Notes: generated from the sequence alone by a model not told the origin. A stretch of 53,678 bases of DNA from Rhodospirillaceae bacterium (GCA_018662005.1 JABJHA010000033.1:1-53678), one strand, 5' to 3'. Shown: positions 8,684 through 17,494, numbered from the stretch's first letter. Numbers and translations: made by a program.

Positions 8684-9709
8684 ATGATAACAACGACAGT
8701 GGCGGGCAGCCTTCCCAAACCGGCCTGGTTGGCCGAACCGGAGAAACTGTGGGCCCCATGGCGTCTGCAGGACGAGGAACTGATTGAAGGCCAGCAGGAC
8801 GCCGCCTTGGCCTGGATAAAACTTCAGGAAGATGCCGGTATTGATATCGTTAGTGACGGTGAGCAATTCCGCAAACATTTCGTCCATGGCTTTCTGGAGC
8901 ACATTGACGGCATCGACTGGCAACGTATGACCACCATGGGCATCCGCGATGATCGTTATGACGCCCAGGTTCCGACAGTCACATCCGCCGCCAGTCGCAA
9001 GAAATCCGTGCATGGGGAAGGTGCCAAGTTCTGCCGCAAACACACCGGCAATAAACTCAAATTCACCCTGCCCGGACCGATGACCATTTGCGACACCATT
9101 GCCGATGGCCATTACGGCAACCGCCCTGAAATGGCGATGGCCTTTGCTGCTCTATTGAACGAAGAAGCCCTGGAACTTGAAGCCCTAGGCGTTGACGTCA
9201 TTCAATTCGATGAACCGGCTTTCAACGCGTTTATGGATCAGGTTCCGGTCTGGGGTGTCGATACCCTGCACAGGGCCATTGATGGGCTTTCCTGCAAAAC
9301 CGCCGTCCACATTTGTTATGGTTACGGCATTCAGGAAAATATCGAATGGAAGGAAGGACTCGGCGATGAGTGGCGACAGTACGAAGAGTTCTTCCCGGCC
9401 CTCAATGACAGCCGCATTGATCAGGTCTCACTGGAATGCGCTGATTCAAAGGTGCCGATGTCGGTGCTTGCTTTACTAAAGGATAAGGAAGTCCTTGTCG
9501 GCGCCATTGATGTCGCCAGCGAGACCATTGAGACCCCTGAAAAGGTCGCCGCCACCTTGCGCGCGGCTATGGAATATGTTGACCCGGAACGGATCATTGC
9601 CTGCACAAATTGCGGCATGGCGCCACTGCCACGCGCAGTCGCCGAAGGTAAGCTCAAGGCATTGGGGGCCGGTGCGGCATTGCTGCGAAAAGAACTCGGC
9701 GTCTCATAA
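8684..9709 (+). CDS. MesD-like (core MetE) methionine synthase
   Basis: A 341-residue protein made only of the catalytic barrel of cobalamin-independent methionine synthase, with no N-terminal MetE duplication. Zinc and homocysteine ligands are in place: His209 and Cys211 (HICYG), Glu251 (SLECADS) and Cys310 (CTNCGM). The start ATG has AAAGGA eight bases upstream. The overall pattern (TVAGSLPKPAWL..PE.LWAPW near the N-terminus, 'DEWRQYEEFFPAL' mid-protein) matches the bacterial MesD group of folate-independent synthases as I recall it. MesD normally works with the oxygen-dependent partner MesX (DUF1852), which is absent from this window. The 3' end overlaps the convergent gene by six bases. 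Confidence 0.85.
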   Translation: MITTTVAGSLPKPAWLAEPEKLWAPWRLQDEELIEGQQDAALAWIKLQEDAGIDIVSDGEQFRKHFVHGFLEHIDGIDWQRMTTMGIRDDRYDAQVPTVTSAASRKKSVHGEGAKFCRKHTGNKLKFTLPGPMTICDTIADGHYGNRPEMAMAFAALLNEEALELEALGVDVIQFDEPAFNAFMDQVPVWGVDTLHRAIDGLSCKTAVHICYGYGIQENIEWKEGLGDEWRQYEEFFPALNDSRIDQVSLECADSKVPMSVLALLKDKEVLVGAIDVASETIETPEKVAATLRAAMEYVDPERIIACTNCGMAPLPRAVAEGKLKALGAGAALLRKELGVS

Positions 9710-10594
9710 ATCTTTGGGTGGTAGCGTACAAACCTGATCATAGGCATAGCGTTCTTTGATCAGGCCGTTGTACTGAAAAATATCGAGAGTCGCCTCGAAC
9801 GCCTCGGGCGTGATCTCCACGTGCGAACTCCAGCAGCCAAGTTGCTGGTAGGTGGTGATACAATCAGCCAGCGCTGCCTCGTCTATTGCCGGGAAGTAAG
9901 GTTTTTCGGCACGTGCGATCTCTATCGCCGGAGTTTCGTTCATGTAGGCCCGGGTTTTCCTGTAGGCCCGAATGAAAGACGCCGCCATATCTGTTTCCAG
10001 CCAATCCCGGTTTGCCGCCAGACTGGAAAATCCACACGGGCCGATTTGCTTGCCAACTTGCGCCACGATATGACCGATACCATCGGCTTCCAGTTGCTGC
10101 GGGAAAGGCCCCTGCTGTTGCACGTATTGCCCTTTCCCCTCGCGAAAAGCCTCATCTATATCTGCGGCCCCGCCGGGGTTGATGGCGTTGATCTTGTCAT
10201 AGTCGATACCGGCCTTGTGGCAAGCGTACCTGAACATGGCAAGCGGCTGACCACCGCCAAACAAAACCGCGTCTGAACCTTCAAGCTTGTCCCAGGTGAA
10301 ATCAGGATCGGGCTGGCGGGCGGTAATGAAAAAACCATCCATCTCGTTAACTTGGGCAAAATGCGTGGTATCTGGCGTTTCGCCTTTTGATAGCGGTCCA
10401 AAACCCTGGCTTAAAGCAGATTGAACAACATGCGCAGAACCGTCCTCAAGGGCGGTGATTGCCGAAACACCGGGTTTTGCGACTGACCACTCAGGCTGCA
10501 ATCCTTCTGCCTGCAAAAAGCCGCCGGACATGGTCGAGATCAGCGGCGAATAAAATGCCGAAAATAGGGTGAACTGAATATTGATCGTTGTCAT
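9704..10594 (-). CDS. NMT1/THI5-like substrate-binding protein without signal peptide
   Basis: A 296-residue protein of the periplasmic-binding-protein type II fold, related to ABC transporter substrate-binding proteins of the NMT1/THI5 or SsuA group: 'FTLFSAFYSPLISTMSGGFLQAEGL' at the start and 'SALSQGFGPLSKG' further on. Unlike exported binding proteins it begins MTTINIQFTLFSAFY, with no basic-hydrophobic signal, and no ABC permease or ATPase gene adjoins it. It may act in the cytoplasm (compare the THI5-type pyrimidine synthases) or have lost its export signal. Function unknown. Confidence 0.75.
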   Translation of the reverse strand: MTTINIQFTLFSAFYSPLISTMSGGFLQAEGLQPEWSVAKPGVSAITALEDGSAHVVQSALSQGFGPLSKGETPDTTHFAQVNEMDGFFITARQPDPDFTWDKLEGSDAVLFGGGQPLAMFRYACHKAGIDYDKINAINPGGAADIDEAFREGKGQYVQQQGPFPQQLEADGIGHIVAQVGKQIGPCGFSSLAANRDWLETDMAASFIRAYRKTRAYMNETPAIEIARAEKPYFPAIDEAALADCITTYQQLGCWSSHVEITPEAFEATLDIFQYNGLIKERYAYDQVCTLPPKDL

Positions 10595-10636
10595 TTGATT
10601 TTCTGTCAGGTGTTCCTTGGTACGATCACGACAGGA

Positions 10637-10664
10637 ACTATAGGCGTTTTATACCCCCGTACAA
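10637..10664 (-). promoter_or_regulatory. Candidate promoter of the binding-protein gene
   Basis: On the reverse strand, TTGTAC (10664-10659) and TATAGT (10642-10637) are 16 bases apart. The -10 is good and the -35 is weak. It would start transcription about 35-40 bases before the ATG at 10594. Confidence 0.35.
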
Positions 10665-10735
10665 TGCTTCGTTCACTTACGGTTCAGGCAAATCCTGTAA
10701 AATTGGCCATCGTTTGAAAAGGCAGGAGTTCCGCC

Positions 10736-10936
10736 ATGATTACAAGAACTGCCCTGATGACCCTGATTTTCGCCGTCGTGATCAACTGCGGCGCGGCGGC
10801 CTATGCGCTGATCAATAACGGCTCGTCGCTGGGCTTCCAGTCCACGTCCTATAGCTCATACGGATATGGCGACAACGACGACGATGATGATGATGATGAT
10901 GATGATCACCACCACGATGACGATGATGACGATTAA
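10736..10936 (+). CDS. Small exported or membrane-anchored Asp/His-rich protein
   Basis: A 66-residue protein with AGGAG eight bases before its ATG. Residues 1-25 form a signal peptide or anchor (MITRTALMTLIFAVVINCGA). A Ser/Tyr/Gly linker follows (about 28-45), and the C-terminus is Asp46, Asn47, ten Asp, three His and six Asp. Such a tail would bind divalent cations in the periplasm. The Asp codons are nearly all GAT or GAC, and the run is read in another frame as repeated ATG codons, one of which starts the next gene. The pairing with a b-type cytochrome suggests a joint envelope function, perhaps metal or redox related, but nothing in the sequence proves it. Confidence 0.7.
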   Translation: MITRTALMTLIFAVVINCGAAAYALINNGSSLGFQSTSYSSYGYGDNDDDDDDDDDDHHHDDDDDD

Positions 10937-11447
10937 TCCTCCCCCCGGCAGGAAACCAAGCAAGACCGAACTGTCATTCCTGATGGGATGGCACGGGTTG
11001 TTGTCCGGCGCCTTTCTGGTCGCTTACGTCACCGGCGAAGGCAGTTACGCCATGCACGTTTTTTCCGGTGTCATGGTTCTGCTGGCGTTGGGCATTCGTC
11101 TGCTTGTCGGCCTGGGAGCGCCAAAAGGCTCTCCACTGGCCTTGCCGACACTCAGCCTGCCGCCCGCAGGACAGGCTCCTTCAGGTATTCGCGCCGTTCA
11201 GCGTTTGATTAATAACTGGATGGCGGCGGCCCTGCTGGTGCTCATTACCCTGGCCGCTCTTTCGGGCTGGTTTGCCCATGATATTGGTATGGATGATGAC
11301 CTTCACGAGGGATTGGCCGAAGCGACCCCGGCGTTAATATTCGTCCACATCGCCTTCGCCGTGACCTTCCACGCACTGAAGTCCCTGCCGTCGGGAACCG
11401 CCGCTCGTGTTGCAGCGGAAGTTATCAATAAAAACAAGCCTAACTGA
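10926..11447 (+). CDS. Cytochrome b561-family membrane protein
   Basis: A 173-residue protein with four predicted membrane helices and histidines at 23 (GWHGLL), 44 (AMHVFSG), 118, 127, 141 and 149, the spacing expected of two haem b groups in the bacterial cytochrome b561/Ni-Fe hydrogenase b-subunit group. It would move electrons across the inner membrane. The frame is open back to 10866, but that part only reads the Asp-codon run as Met and Thr. The best start is the ATG at 10926 (MTINPPPGRK), overlapping the upstream gene by 11 bases with no Shine-Dalgarno of its own, which suggests coupled translation. The 3' end overlaps the convergent cyclase gene by 8 bases. Confidence 0.82.
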   Translation: MTINPPPGRKPSKTELSFLMGWHGLLSGAFLVAYVTGEGSYAMHVFSGVMVLLALGIRLLVGLGAPKGSPLALPTLSLPPAGQAPSGIRAVQRLINNWMAAALLVLITLAALSGWFAHDIGMDDDLHEGLAEATPALIFVHIAFAVTFHALKSLPSGTAARVAAEVINKNKPN

Positions 11448-13191
11448 CAAGCCCGTGGCGGAGCAGACCATCCAGAATATGCTGATTGCGCTGCTCGTCC
11501 GGATAGGGTTGCCAGTTTGACTTACTGCTGACGTAGCGTGCGTCAATGGCAGAGCACTTTTTGAGCATCTCGCGCGCTTCCTCAATTTGGTCAAGATGGG
11601 CCAGGCAGATGGCGTGCCGATACAGGGGTTCTGGCAAGTCAGGACGTAAGGCAACCGGCTTTTGACACCAATCGGCGGCACGCTGATACTGTTCCACAGA
11701 GATATAGGCTCGCGACAGATAGGCCATATAACGCCAGCGGATTGGATCACGTGGGTTCAAGATCAATGCTTTTTCCATAAGCCCAATGCCTTCTTCCGTC
11801 CGGCCGACAAGATCAAGACGATTTCCCGCAGCCATGACCGCGTGGGCAAAATTGGGGTTCAACTCCACCGCTTGCAAGGCCTCAGACAGACCCAATTCAG
11901 TTTCCTCCGCCCATATATGGACCGTTCCGAGGGCGAGATGAGCCAATGCCGAAGCGCTATCCAGCGAGACCGCCCGACGCCCCGCTTCAAAGCCGTTACG
12001 CAGGGAAGTTTGCGGATCATCATTGCAATCGAACATCACTTCCTTGGCGTAACACCAACTAAGACGGGCCCAGGCATCAGAGTAGTTGGGGTCAATATCG
12101 AGCGCGGACTGGAACATCTTCATCGCCGCAGCGGTTCCCGCGCACGTTTCATCATTGAATATCGCCATGCCACGAAGATAATGATCCCAGGCATTCAGGT
12201 CTTCGGTCGGCTTGTTGGTCGAACGCCTGTTTTCAAAAGATTCCAGTTCCGGGACAATGATGGCGGCGATGTGATTGGTAATTTCATCCTGAACGTCAAA
12301 AATATCTTCCAGTTGCCGGTCAAATTTTTCTGCCCAAACGTGATGGCCGCTATTGGCGTCGATAAGCTGGGCGGTGATCCGTAGCCGATTACCAGCCTTG
12401 CGAACACTTCCTTCCATGACGTATTGAACGCCTAAATCTTCTGCGACTTGCTGGGCCGGAACCGGTGAGACCTTGTAAGTAAAAACCGAATTTCGGGCAA
12501 TCACCGGAATCGAGCGCCATTGCGAAAGAGCCGTGATAATGTCCTCTGTCAGGCCGTCTGAAAAGTATTCCTGATCGGGGTCGTCACTCATGTTGGTAAA
12601 TGGCAGGATGGCGATTGATGGCTGCTTTGTCTCACCCGGCACAGAGTCACTATTGGCAACGTCTAAATCTTCAGGGCTCGCAGGCCAATGCCAGACACGA
12701 ATAGGTCGTGCGATATTTTTGAAATTGCTATCGCCGCCGTCCTGAAAATCGATGCCGACCTTTCCGTCAATCTGGTCGTGTACGGCAGCCGAGATACAAA
12801 TGCCCCCCGGTACGGCAGCCGATTCCAGGCGTGCGGCAAGATTGACCCCGTCCCCGTAGACCTCGCCGCGGTCTTCGATCACATCACCGAGATTAATACC
12901 GATGCGAATTTGCACCTGTTCACCGTCGGGTAAACCAGAATTTTCCCCGGCAAGTTTTGTCTGAATGCTCGCTGAACTGTCAATTGCCTGCACAACACTG
13001 GGGAAGGTAGCCAAAACGGCGTCGCCGGCATAACGCAACACGGTGCCGCCGGACGCGCCAATGTTTTGCGTGACACCGTCCAACAACTCCATAACCCGGC
13101 GGTGAGTGCCTTCTTCATCCATGCCGGTCAGGCGGCTGTAACCAGCCACGTCGGCATAGAATATGGTCACGAGTTTACGGGTGGCGCTCAT
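11440..13191 (-). CDS. Class III adenylate/guanylate cyclase with TolB-like and TPR regions
   Basis: A 583-residue protein. The N-terminal cyclase homology domain (about 1-165) has 'TIFYADVAGYSRL' with metal ligand Asp14 and 'RYAGDAVLATF' with Asp57, plus 'VYGDGVNLAARLE'. It therefore looks catalytically competent, making cAMP or cGMP. Residues about 190-325 form a TolB-like domain (PSIAILPFTNMSDDPDQEYF..GLTEDI). The rest carries TPR-type repeats. There is no transmembrane segment, so it is likely cytoplasmic and regulated by protein contacts. The ATG has AGGAG seven bases upstream. This three-part architecture is common in Alphaproteobacteria. Confidence 0.9.
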   Translation of the reverse strand: MSATRKLVTIFYADVAGYSRLTGMDEEGTHRRVMELLDGVTQNIGASGGTVLRYAGDAVLATFPSVVQAIDSSASIQTKLAGENSGLPDGEQVQIRIGINLGDVIEDRGEVYGDGVNLAARLESAAVPGGICISAAVHDQIDGKVGIDFQDGGDSNFKNIARPIRVWHWPASPEDLDVANSDSVPGETKQPSIAILPFTNMSDDPDQEYFSDGLTEDIITALSQWRSIPVIARNSVFTYKVSPVPAQQVAEDLGVQYVMEGSVRKAGNRLRITAQLIDANSGHHVWAEKFDRQLEDIFDVQDEITNHIAAIIVPELESFENRRSTNKPTEDLNAWDHYLRGMAIFNDETCAGTAAAMKMFQSALDIDPNYSDAWARLSWCYAKEVMFDCNDDPQTSLRNGFEAGRRAVSLDSASALAHLALGTVHIWAEETELGLSEALQAVELNPNFAHAVMAAGNRLDLVGRTEEGIGLMEKALILNPRDPIRWRYMAYLSRAYISVEQYQRAADWCQKPVALRPDLPEPLYRHAICLAHLDQIEEAREMLKKCSAIDARYVSSKSNWQPYPDEQRNQHILDGLLRHGLVS

Positions 13192-13270
13192 TAAAAAGCT
13201 CCTTCACAAGCAACCTACTCTAACCATATAAGTCGGCATAAGGAATTAGAGAACCTGCAACCGCGGCAGC

Positions 13271-13912
13271 TTAAATCACATCATCGCCGACAAACGGGTT
13301 TGTCTTGCGCTCGGCCCCGAAGGTTGAGGCTTGGCCGTGGCCGGGGATGAAGGTGACATCATCGCCCAGCGGCCACAGGCGGCCGGTGATAGAATCGAGC
13401 AGGTCCTGATGATTGCCGCGGGGGAAATCGGTGCGCCCGATGGAACCCTGAAACAGCACATCCCCAACCAGTGCCAGATGCTGATCGGGTTGATAAAAAA
13501 CAACGTGGCCCGGTGTGTGGCCCGGGCAATGGATGACATCGAAGCTGACCTTTCCAACACTGACTTTATCGGCGTTTTCAAGCCAGCGTTCGGGGGTGAA
13601 AGCGCGCCCTTCGGGAAAGCCAAACTGCAGGGTTTGTTCGGGCAGTTGCTGGATCCAGAAATCATCATCCTTGTGCGGCCCTTCGATGGGCACAGACAGG
13701 CGTTCGGCCAACTCCGCAGCACCGCCAGCGTGATCGAGATGGCCATGGGTGATCAGGATTTTCTCAATGGTGACGTTGTTTTCTTCGGCAACACTGATGA
13801 GCTGCTCAATATCGCCGCCAGGATCAACAAACGCCCCCAGCATGGTTTGCGTACACCACAACAAGGTGCAGTTCTGATCGAAAGCGGTAACCGGGATGAC
13901 AACAGCTTTCAT
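13271..13912 (-). CDS. Metallo-beta-lactamase-fold hydrolase (glyoxalase II-like, YcbL group)
   Basis: A 213-residue soluble enzyme with the dinuclear metal motif THGHLDHAGG, giving His56, His58, Asp60 and His61. Further ligands lie in 'HCPGHTPGHVV', 'LVGDVLFQGSIGRTDFPRGN' and 'IPGHGQAS'. The short length and the 'GSIGRTDFPRG' signature fit YcbL-type glyoxalase II-like thioesterases rather than true beta-lactamases. Its start overlaps the iscX stop (TGATG), so it is the last gene of the isc operon. A role in thiol or persulfide chemistry is therefore possible but unproven. Confidence 0.9.
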   Translation of the reverse strand: MKAVVIPVTAFDQNCTLLWCTQTMLGAFVDPGGDIEQLISVAEENNVTIEKILITHGHLDHAGGAAELAERLSVPIEGPHKDDDFWIQQLPEQTLQFGFPEGRAFTPERWLENADKVSVGKVSFDVIHCPGHTPGHVVFYQPDQHLALVGDVLFQGSIGRTDFPRGNHQDLLDSITGRLWPLGDDVTFIPGHGQASTFGAERKTNPFVGDDVI

Positions 13913-14106
13913 CAGTCACGCTCATCCAGCCAGGCCATCTGAATGGCCTCCAGCGTTTTCTCATTGGATTTTTCCGGATCATCGTCAAAACCGGGCAGCG
14001 CCTGCACCCATTTCCACAAATCCGTAAAGCGCAAGTTAACCACATCGACATCCGGGTGGGCGTCTTCAAGTTCGATGGCGATATCGTGAACGTCGACCCA
14101 CTTCAT
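13912..14106 (-). CDS. iscX: Fe-S assembly adaptor IscX
   Basis: A 64-residue acidic protein with the IscX winged-helix signature: 'W.DVHDIAIELEDAHPDVDVVNLRFTDL' followed by 'ALPGFDDDP' and 'LEAIQMAWLDERD'. IscX (YfhJ) binds IscS, competes with frataxin and modulates cluster synthesis. It lies five bases downstream of fdx and overlaps the next gene by one base, in the usual hscA-fdx-iscX order. Confidence 0.95.
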   Translation of the reverse strand: MKWVDVHDIAIELEDAHPDVDVVNLRFTDLWKWVQALPGFDDDPEKSNEKTLEAIQMAWLDERD

Positions 14107-14111
14107 AAAGC

Positions 14112-14444
14112 TTAATCCACCAGCATGTTTCGGGTTGCCGCAGGCAGGGTAACACTGAGACCGTCAAGTTCGTCGGTCATCTTGATCTGGCAGCCAAGTC
14201 TCGAGGTATGGGTCAGGCCAAAGGCCAGGTCGAGCATGTCTTCTTCTTCTTCCGAAGCCTCACCCAGTTTGTCGAACCATTCCTGGTCGACAATGACATG
14301 ACAGGTCGAACAGGCCAGCGAGCCTTCACAGGCGCCTTCAAGATCAATGTCGTTCTTGTGGGCTACTTCAAGCACCGACAAACCGTTCGGGGCATCGACT
14401 TCTTTTTTTGTTCCGTCGCCCGCGACGAAGGTAATTTTGGGCAT
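14112..14444 (-). CDS. fdx: [2Fe-2S] ferredoxin of the ISC system
   Basis: A 110-residue adrenodoxin-type ferredoxin. Cluster ligands are Cys39, Cys45, Cys48 and Cys85 (the pattern C-x5-C-x2-C, then 'SRLGC'). It supplies electrons for cluster assembly on IscU. The frame is open far upstream, but the ATG at 14444 matches the family N-terminus ([12 protein letters not shown]) and has AGGAGAA eight bases before it. It follows hscA by 46 bases. Confidence 0.96.
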   Translation of the reverse strand: MPKITFVAGDGTKKEVDAPNGLSVLEVAHKNDIDLEGACEGSLACSTCHVIVDQEWFDKLGEASEEEEDMLDLAFGLTHTSRLGCQIKMTDELDGLSVTLPAATRNMLVD

Positions 14445-14490
14445 CGAGTGGTTCTCCTGAAAATCAAATAAACGAAATATATCGGGCCTT

Positions 14491-16386
14491 TTAACCTTTA
14501 GAGGCCTGTTCATCAAGGGCGTCAATTTCAACACCGCGCAGGGCCGAACGGATACCCCGGTCCATGCGCTTTTCGGCAAATGCTTTGGTCGCCTCTTCCA
14601 ACTGTTCGGCCGCTGCTGTGATGGTATCGCGCTGATCGCCCTTTGAGGCTTCCTCAAGGCTTTGAACGACGGCCTTGATGGCATTGAATTCATCATCGCT
14701 AAGCAAATGCCCGTCATTGGAAAGGGCCGCTGATACGGCATTGAGATTACGCCCGGCTTCAACCTTGGTTTCGGCAAGCAGACGGGCTTCCATGTCATCC
14801 TTGGCGTTTTTCATGCTGTCGTACAGCATATCCGCCATTTCCTCTTCGCTGAGGCCGTAGGATGGCTTGACGGCGACTTCCGCCTCGATACCGGTGGTTT
14901 CTTCACCGGCCGTTACGGTCAACAAACCGTCGGCATCGACCGCGAAAGTCACCCTTATACGGGCAGCCCCCGCCGTCATCGGCGGAATGCCGTGTAAATC
15001 GAAACGCGCGAGGGACCGGTTTTGGTCAACCATTTCCCGATCACCCTGAACCACGTGAACCGCCATCGCACTTTGACCATCCATGTAAGTAGTGAATTCC
15101 TGAGCCTTGGCGACCGGGATCGGGGTGTTTCGGGGGATCACCTTTTCGACCAGCCCACCCATGGTTTCGAGCCCCAGACTGAGCGGTGTGACATCGAGCA
15201 ACAAGGTGTCCGATCCAACTGTCAGGGCTTCGGCCTGCAAGGCCGCGCCGATGGCGACAACCTCGTCCGGGTCGATGTCGGCCAAGGGTTCCTTGGCAAA
15301 CAAGGCGGCGACCTTCTTGCGGACCAGTGGTACCCGCGTCGAGCCGCCAACCAGGACCACGCCCTTGACCTGTTCCGGGGTGACATTGGCGTCTTCCATC
15401 ACCGATTTGCAAATGTCCTGGGTGTGGGTGACCAAATCTTCGACCAACCCGTCGAAGGTGGCGCGATCAAAAAAATGTTTGGACTGGACACCATCAATAT
15501 CCAGCACCCACTCGCCGCTTTGGGCGTCGCTCAGGCATTCCTTGGCCAGCCTGGCCGTCATCAGCGCCATCTTAACATCGCTACCGGTCAGTTCCTTATC
15601 ACCGGTGCGCTCGCCAATAAAATGTTCGGCGATGGCGTGATCAAAATCATCACCACCCAAAGCCGCGTCGCCGCCGGTGGCGAGTACCTGAAAGACGCCT
15701 TTTTCCATGCGCAGGATAGAAATATCAAAGGTTCCGCCGCCCAGGTCGTATACGGCGTAAACACCTTCTGCCTCCATATCCAGGCCATATGCCAGGGCAG
15801 CGGCGGTCGGTTCATTGACCAGCCGCAGGACTTCAATTCCGGCCAGCCGGGCGGCGTCCTTGGTAGCGCTGCGGGCGGCATCATCAAAATAGGCAGGTAC
15901 CGTGATCACGGCCTGATCGACGATATGGCCCAAATGTTCTTCAGCCCGTTCTTTCAGAGCGCTGAGGATATCGGCAGAAATTTTCACTGGCGTCAGTTTA
16001 TGTCCGGCGACGTTCAGGCGAACCATGCCGGTTTCACCTTCGGGTTGCGGATCGATATCGAAGGGCAGCACCCCAGCCAGGGATTTGACATCTTCAACAC
16101 CGCGGCCCATCAATCTTTTAATGGAACCGACGACACATTCAGGCCGATCGAGCAGCAAATTGCGCGCCATGCCGCCAACGATTGCAGAACCGTCAGGTGC
16201 GTAGGCCACGACGGACGGCACCAGGGCCTTGCCATCATCGTCACGCAGGACTTCGGGCTTGCCCTCTGAACTGATGGCGACGACGGAATTTGTGGTCCCA
16301 AGGTCAATACCAACGGCCAGCCGTTCATCACCAGCGTGGGGTGCCGGTGTTGCGCCGGGTTCGTGAATTTGCAGCAAGGTCGCCAT
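14491..16386 (-). CDS. hscA: Fe-S cluster chaperone HscA (Hsp70 family)
   Basis: A 631-residue Hsp70. The ATPase domain shows '[13 protein letters not shown]' near the N-terminus, '[13 protein letters not shown]' and '[13 protein letters not shown]'. The substrate domain contains '[13 protein letters not shown]'. HscA with HscB acts on the IscU-bound cluster through the LPPVK segment of IscU, which is present here. The N-terminal extension '[11 protein letters not shown]' is typical of HscA and distinguishes it from DnaK. It begins five bases after hscB. A 415-codon open frame on the opposite strand is a compositional shadow. Confidence 0.97.
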   Translation of the reverse strand: MATLLQIHEPGATPAPHAGDERLAVGIDLGTTNSVVAISSEGKPEVLRDDDGKALVPSVVAYAPDGSAIVGGMARNLLLDRPECVVGSIKRLMGRGVEDVKSLAGVLPFDIDPQPEGETGMVRLNVAGHKLTPVKISADILSALKERAEEHLGHIVDQAVITVPAYFDDAARSATKDAARLAGIEVLRLVNEPTAAALAYGLDMEAEGVYAVYDLGGGTFDISILRMEKGVFQVLATGGDAALGGDDFDHAIAEHFIGERTGDKELTGSDVKMALMTARLAKECLSDAQSGEWVLDIDGVQSKHFFDRATFDGLVEDLVTHTQDICKSVMEDANVTPEQVKGVVLVGGSTRVPLVRKKVAALFAKEPLADIDPDEVVAIGAALQAEALTVGSDTLLLDVTPLSLGLETMGGLVEKVIPRNTPIPVAKAQEFTTYMDGQSAMAVHVVQGDREMVDQNRSLARFDLHGIPPMTAGAARIRVTFAVDADGLLTVTAGEETTGIEAEVAVKPSYGLSEEEMADMLYDSMKNAKDDMEARLLAETKVEAGRNLNAVSAALSNDGHLLSDDEFNAIKAVVQSLEEASKGDQRDTITAAAEQLEEATKAFAEKRMDRGIRSALRGVEIDALDEQASKG

Positions 16387-16391
16387 AACGC

Positions 16392-17033
16392 TTAGATCAA
16401 CTTCATTCTGTGGATGCGGGTTTCTTCGGACAGCTTTTGTAAATACTTCAGCCGTGTCGTTAATTTACACGCACCTTCGATATCATCATCTTTGAACAGT
16501 TTGGAAAGCTGCTCGATACAGACCTTGATGTCGTCCTGGGCGCGGTTTGACAGAACATCGACCTGGTCCGTGGTTTCGGCTTCTGCCAGGGCTTCGCGCA
16601 GTTCCATGGTTTCCATCAATAAAGCCTGATCGTTGACCAGATTGCAGCCTTCGGGCAGCACCCCTATGCCACGCAGGTGAACCAGATAATCGGCCCTTTT
16701 CAGCGGCTCTTTCAGAGTTTCATAGGCGTCGTTGATGGCTGTTGCCTGAAGCTGGCTTATGGCCTTTTCCTGAGGGCTGCGGGTGGCGAAGCGGTCCGGG
16801 TGAAGGTGGCGCTGAAGATCAAAATAAAGCTGATCAAGATCGGCAACATTGACATCAAAGGAAACCGCCAGGCCGAGGCGCTGGAAATGGTCGATTTGCC
16901 CCGGTGGCTGCACCGCCCCGCAAGTCTCGCATAAAGGAATGACCTGCGTTACAGGGCCCTTGCACGACCAGCAGGCAATGACGCCGGCTTCGTCTGCGGA
17001 AGCTTTTTCAGCAGTGCTGTCAGGGCCATCCAT
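16392..17033 (-). CDS. hscB: Fe-S co-chaperone HscB with N-terminal four-cysteine domain
   Basis: A 213-residue J-protein. The HPD motif at 78-80 (RHLHPDRF) stimulates HscA ATPase, and the C-terminal helical bundle binds IscU. Residues 21-38 add two CxxC pairs (Cys21, Cys24, Cys35, Cys38: 'ACWSCKG..LCETCG'), a zinc- or iron-binding knuckle like that of eukaryotic HSC20 and absent from E. coli HscB. The gene lies about 85 bases after iscA, with a strong hairpin between them, and five bases before hscA. Confidence 0.95.
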   Translation of the reverse strand: MDGPDSTAEKASADEAGVIACWSCKGPVTQVIPLCETCGAVQPPGQIDHFQRLGLAVSFDVNVADLDQLYFDLQRHLHPDRFATRSPQEKAISQLQATAINDAYETLKEPLKRADYLVHLRGIGVLPEGCNLVNDQALLMETMELREALAEAETTDQVDVLSNRAQDDIKVCIEQLSKLFKDDDIEGACKLTTRLKYLQKLSEETRIHRMKLI

Positions 17034-17061
17034 GGGTATTGCCGTTTCCTTTAATACAACT

Positions 17062-17094
17062 TGGGACCGTCCCTGATTGGCAGAAACGGTCCCA
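17062..17094 (-). promoter_or_regulatory. Hairpin between iscA and hscB
   Basis: TGGGACCGT (17062-17070) and ACGGTCCCA (17086-17094) form a perfect 9-bp stem with a 15-base loop in the iscA-hscB gap. No T-run follows on the coding strand, so it is not a classic terminator. It could be a processing or stability element separating iscRSUA-like from hsc expression. Confidence 0.5.
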
Positions 17095-17117
17095 TTTATT
17101 ATAACGTCATGACGATT

Positions 17118-17459
17118 TTATACGTGGAAGGATTCACCGCAACCGCAGCGACCCTTTTCGTTGGGGTTTGAGAACACAAAGCCGGATTCCAGTTTGTCTT
17201 CGACGTAGTCCATTTCGGTACCAATAATAAACATGGTCGCCTTCGGGTCGATCAGAATGGTCACACCCTTGTCTTCAAGGATTTCATCGAACGGCCCCTT
17301 CTCGTCGGCGAATTCAAGAGTATAGGACATGCCTGAACAGCCTTTGGTGCGAACCCCGATGCGGATGCCTGTGGACGGCTTGCCGCGTCCATCAAGCAGA
17401 GCCTGGACCTGTTTTGCAGCAGCGTCGCTAACCGTCATCATTGCCGGACGTTCATTCAT
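17118..17459 (-). CDS. iscA: A-type Fe-S carrier IscA
   Basis: A 113-residue A-type carrier with the three conserved cysteines Cys41 (TKGCSGM), Cys105 and Cys107 (GRCGCGESF). It receives clusters from IscU and passes them to target proteins. The HesB/IscA domain occupies the whole protein and ends with the family-typical GESFHV. It lies between iscU (35 bases upstream) and hscB. 'MNERPAMMTVSD' leaves Met7 or Met8 as minor alternative starts. Confidence 0.96.
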   Translation of the reverse strand: MNERPAMMTVSDAAAKQVQALLDGRGKPSTGIRIGVRTKGCSGMSYTLEFADEKGPFDEILEDKGVTILIDPKATMFIIGTEMDYVEDKLESGFVFSNPNEKGRCGCGESFHV

Positions 17460-17494
17460 CTCTCGGGATTCTCCATCTTCAATTCAAAGACACC

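Noticed and set aside
10866-10925. Extended N-terminus of the cytochrome b561 gene (Met/Thr-rich)
   Set aside because: It is the Asp-codon repeat read in another frame. Family homology begins only after 10926.
15022-16269. 415-codon open frame antisense to hscA
   Set aside because: No family features are visible, and its amino-acid pattern mirrors the hscA codons. It is a GC-driven shadow of a certain gene.
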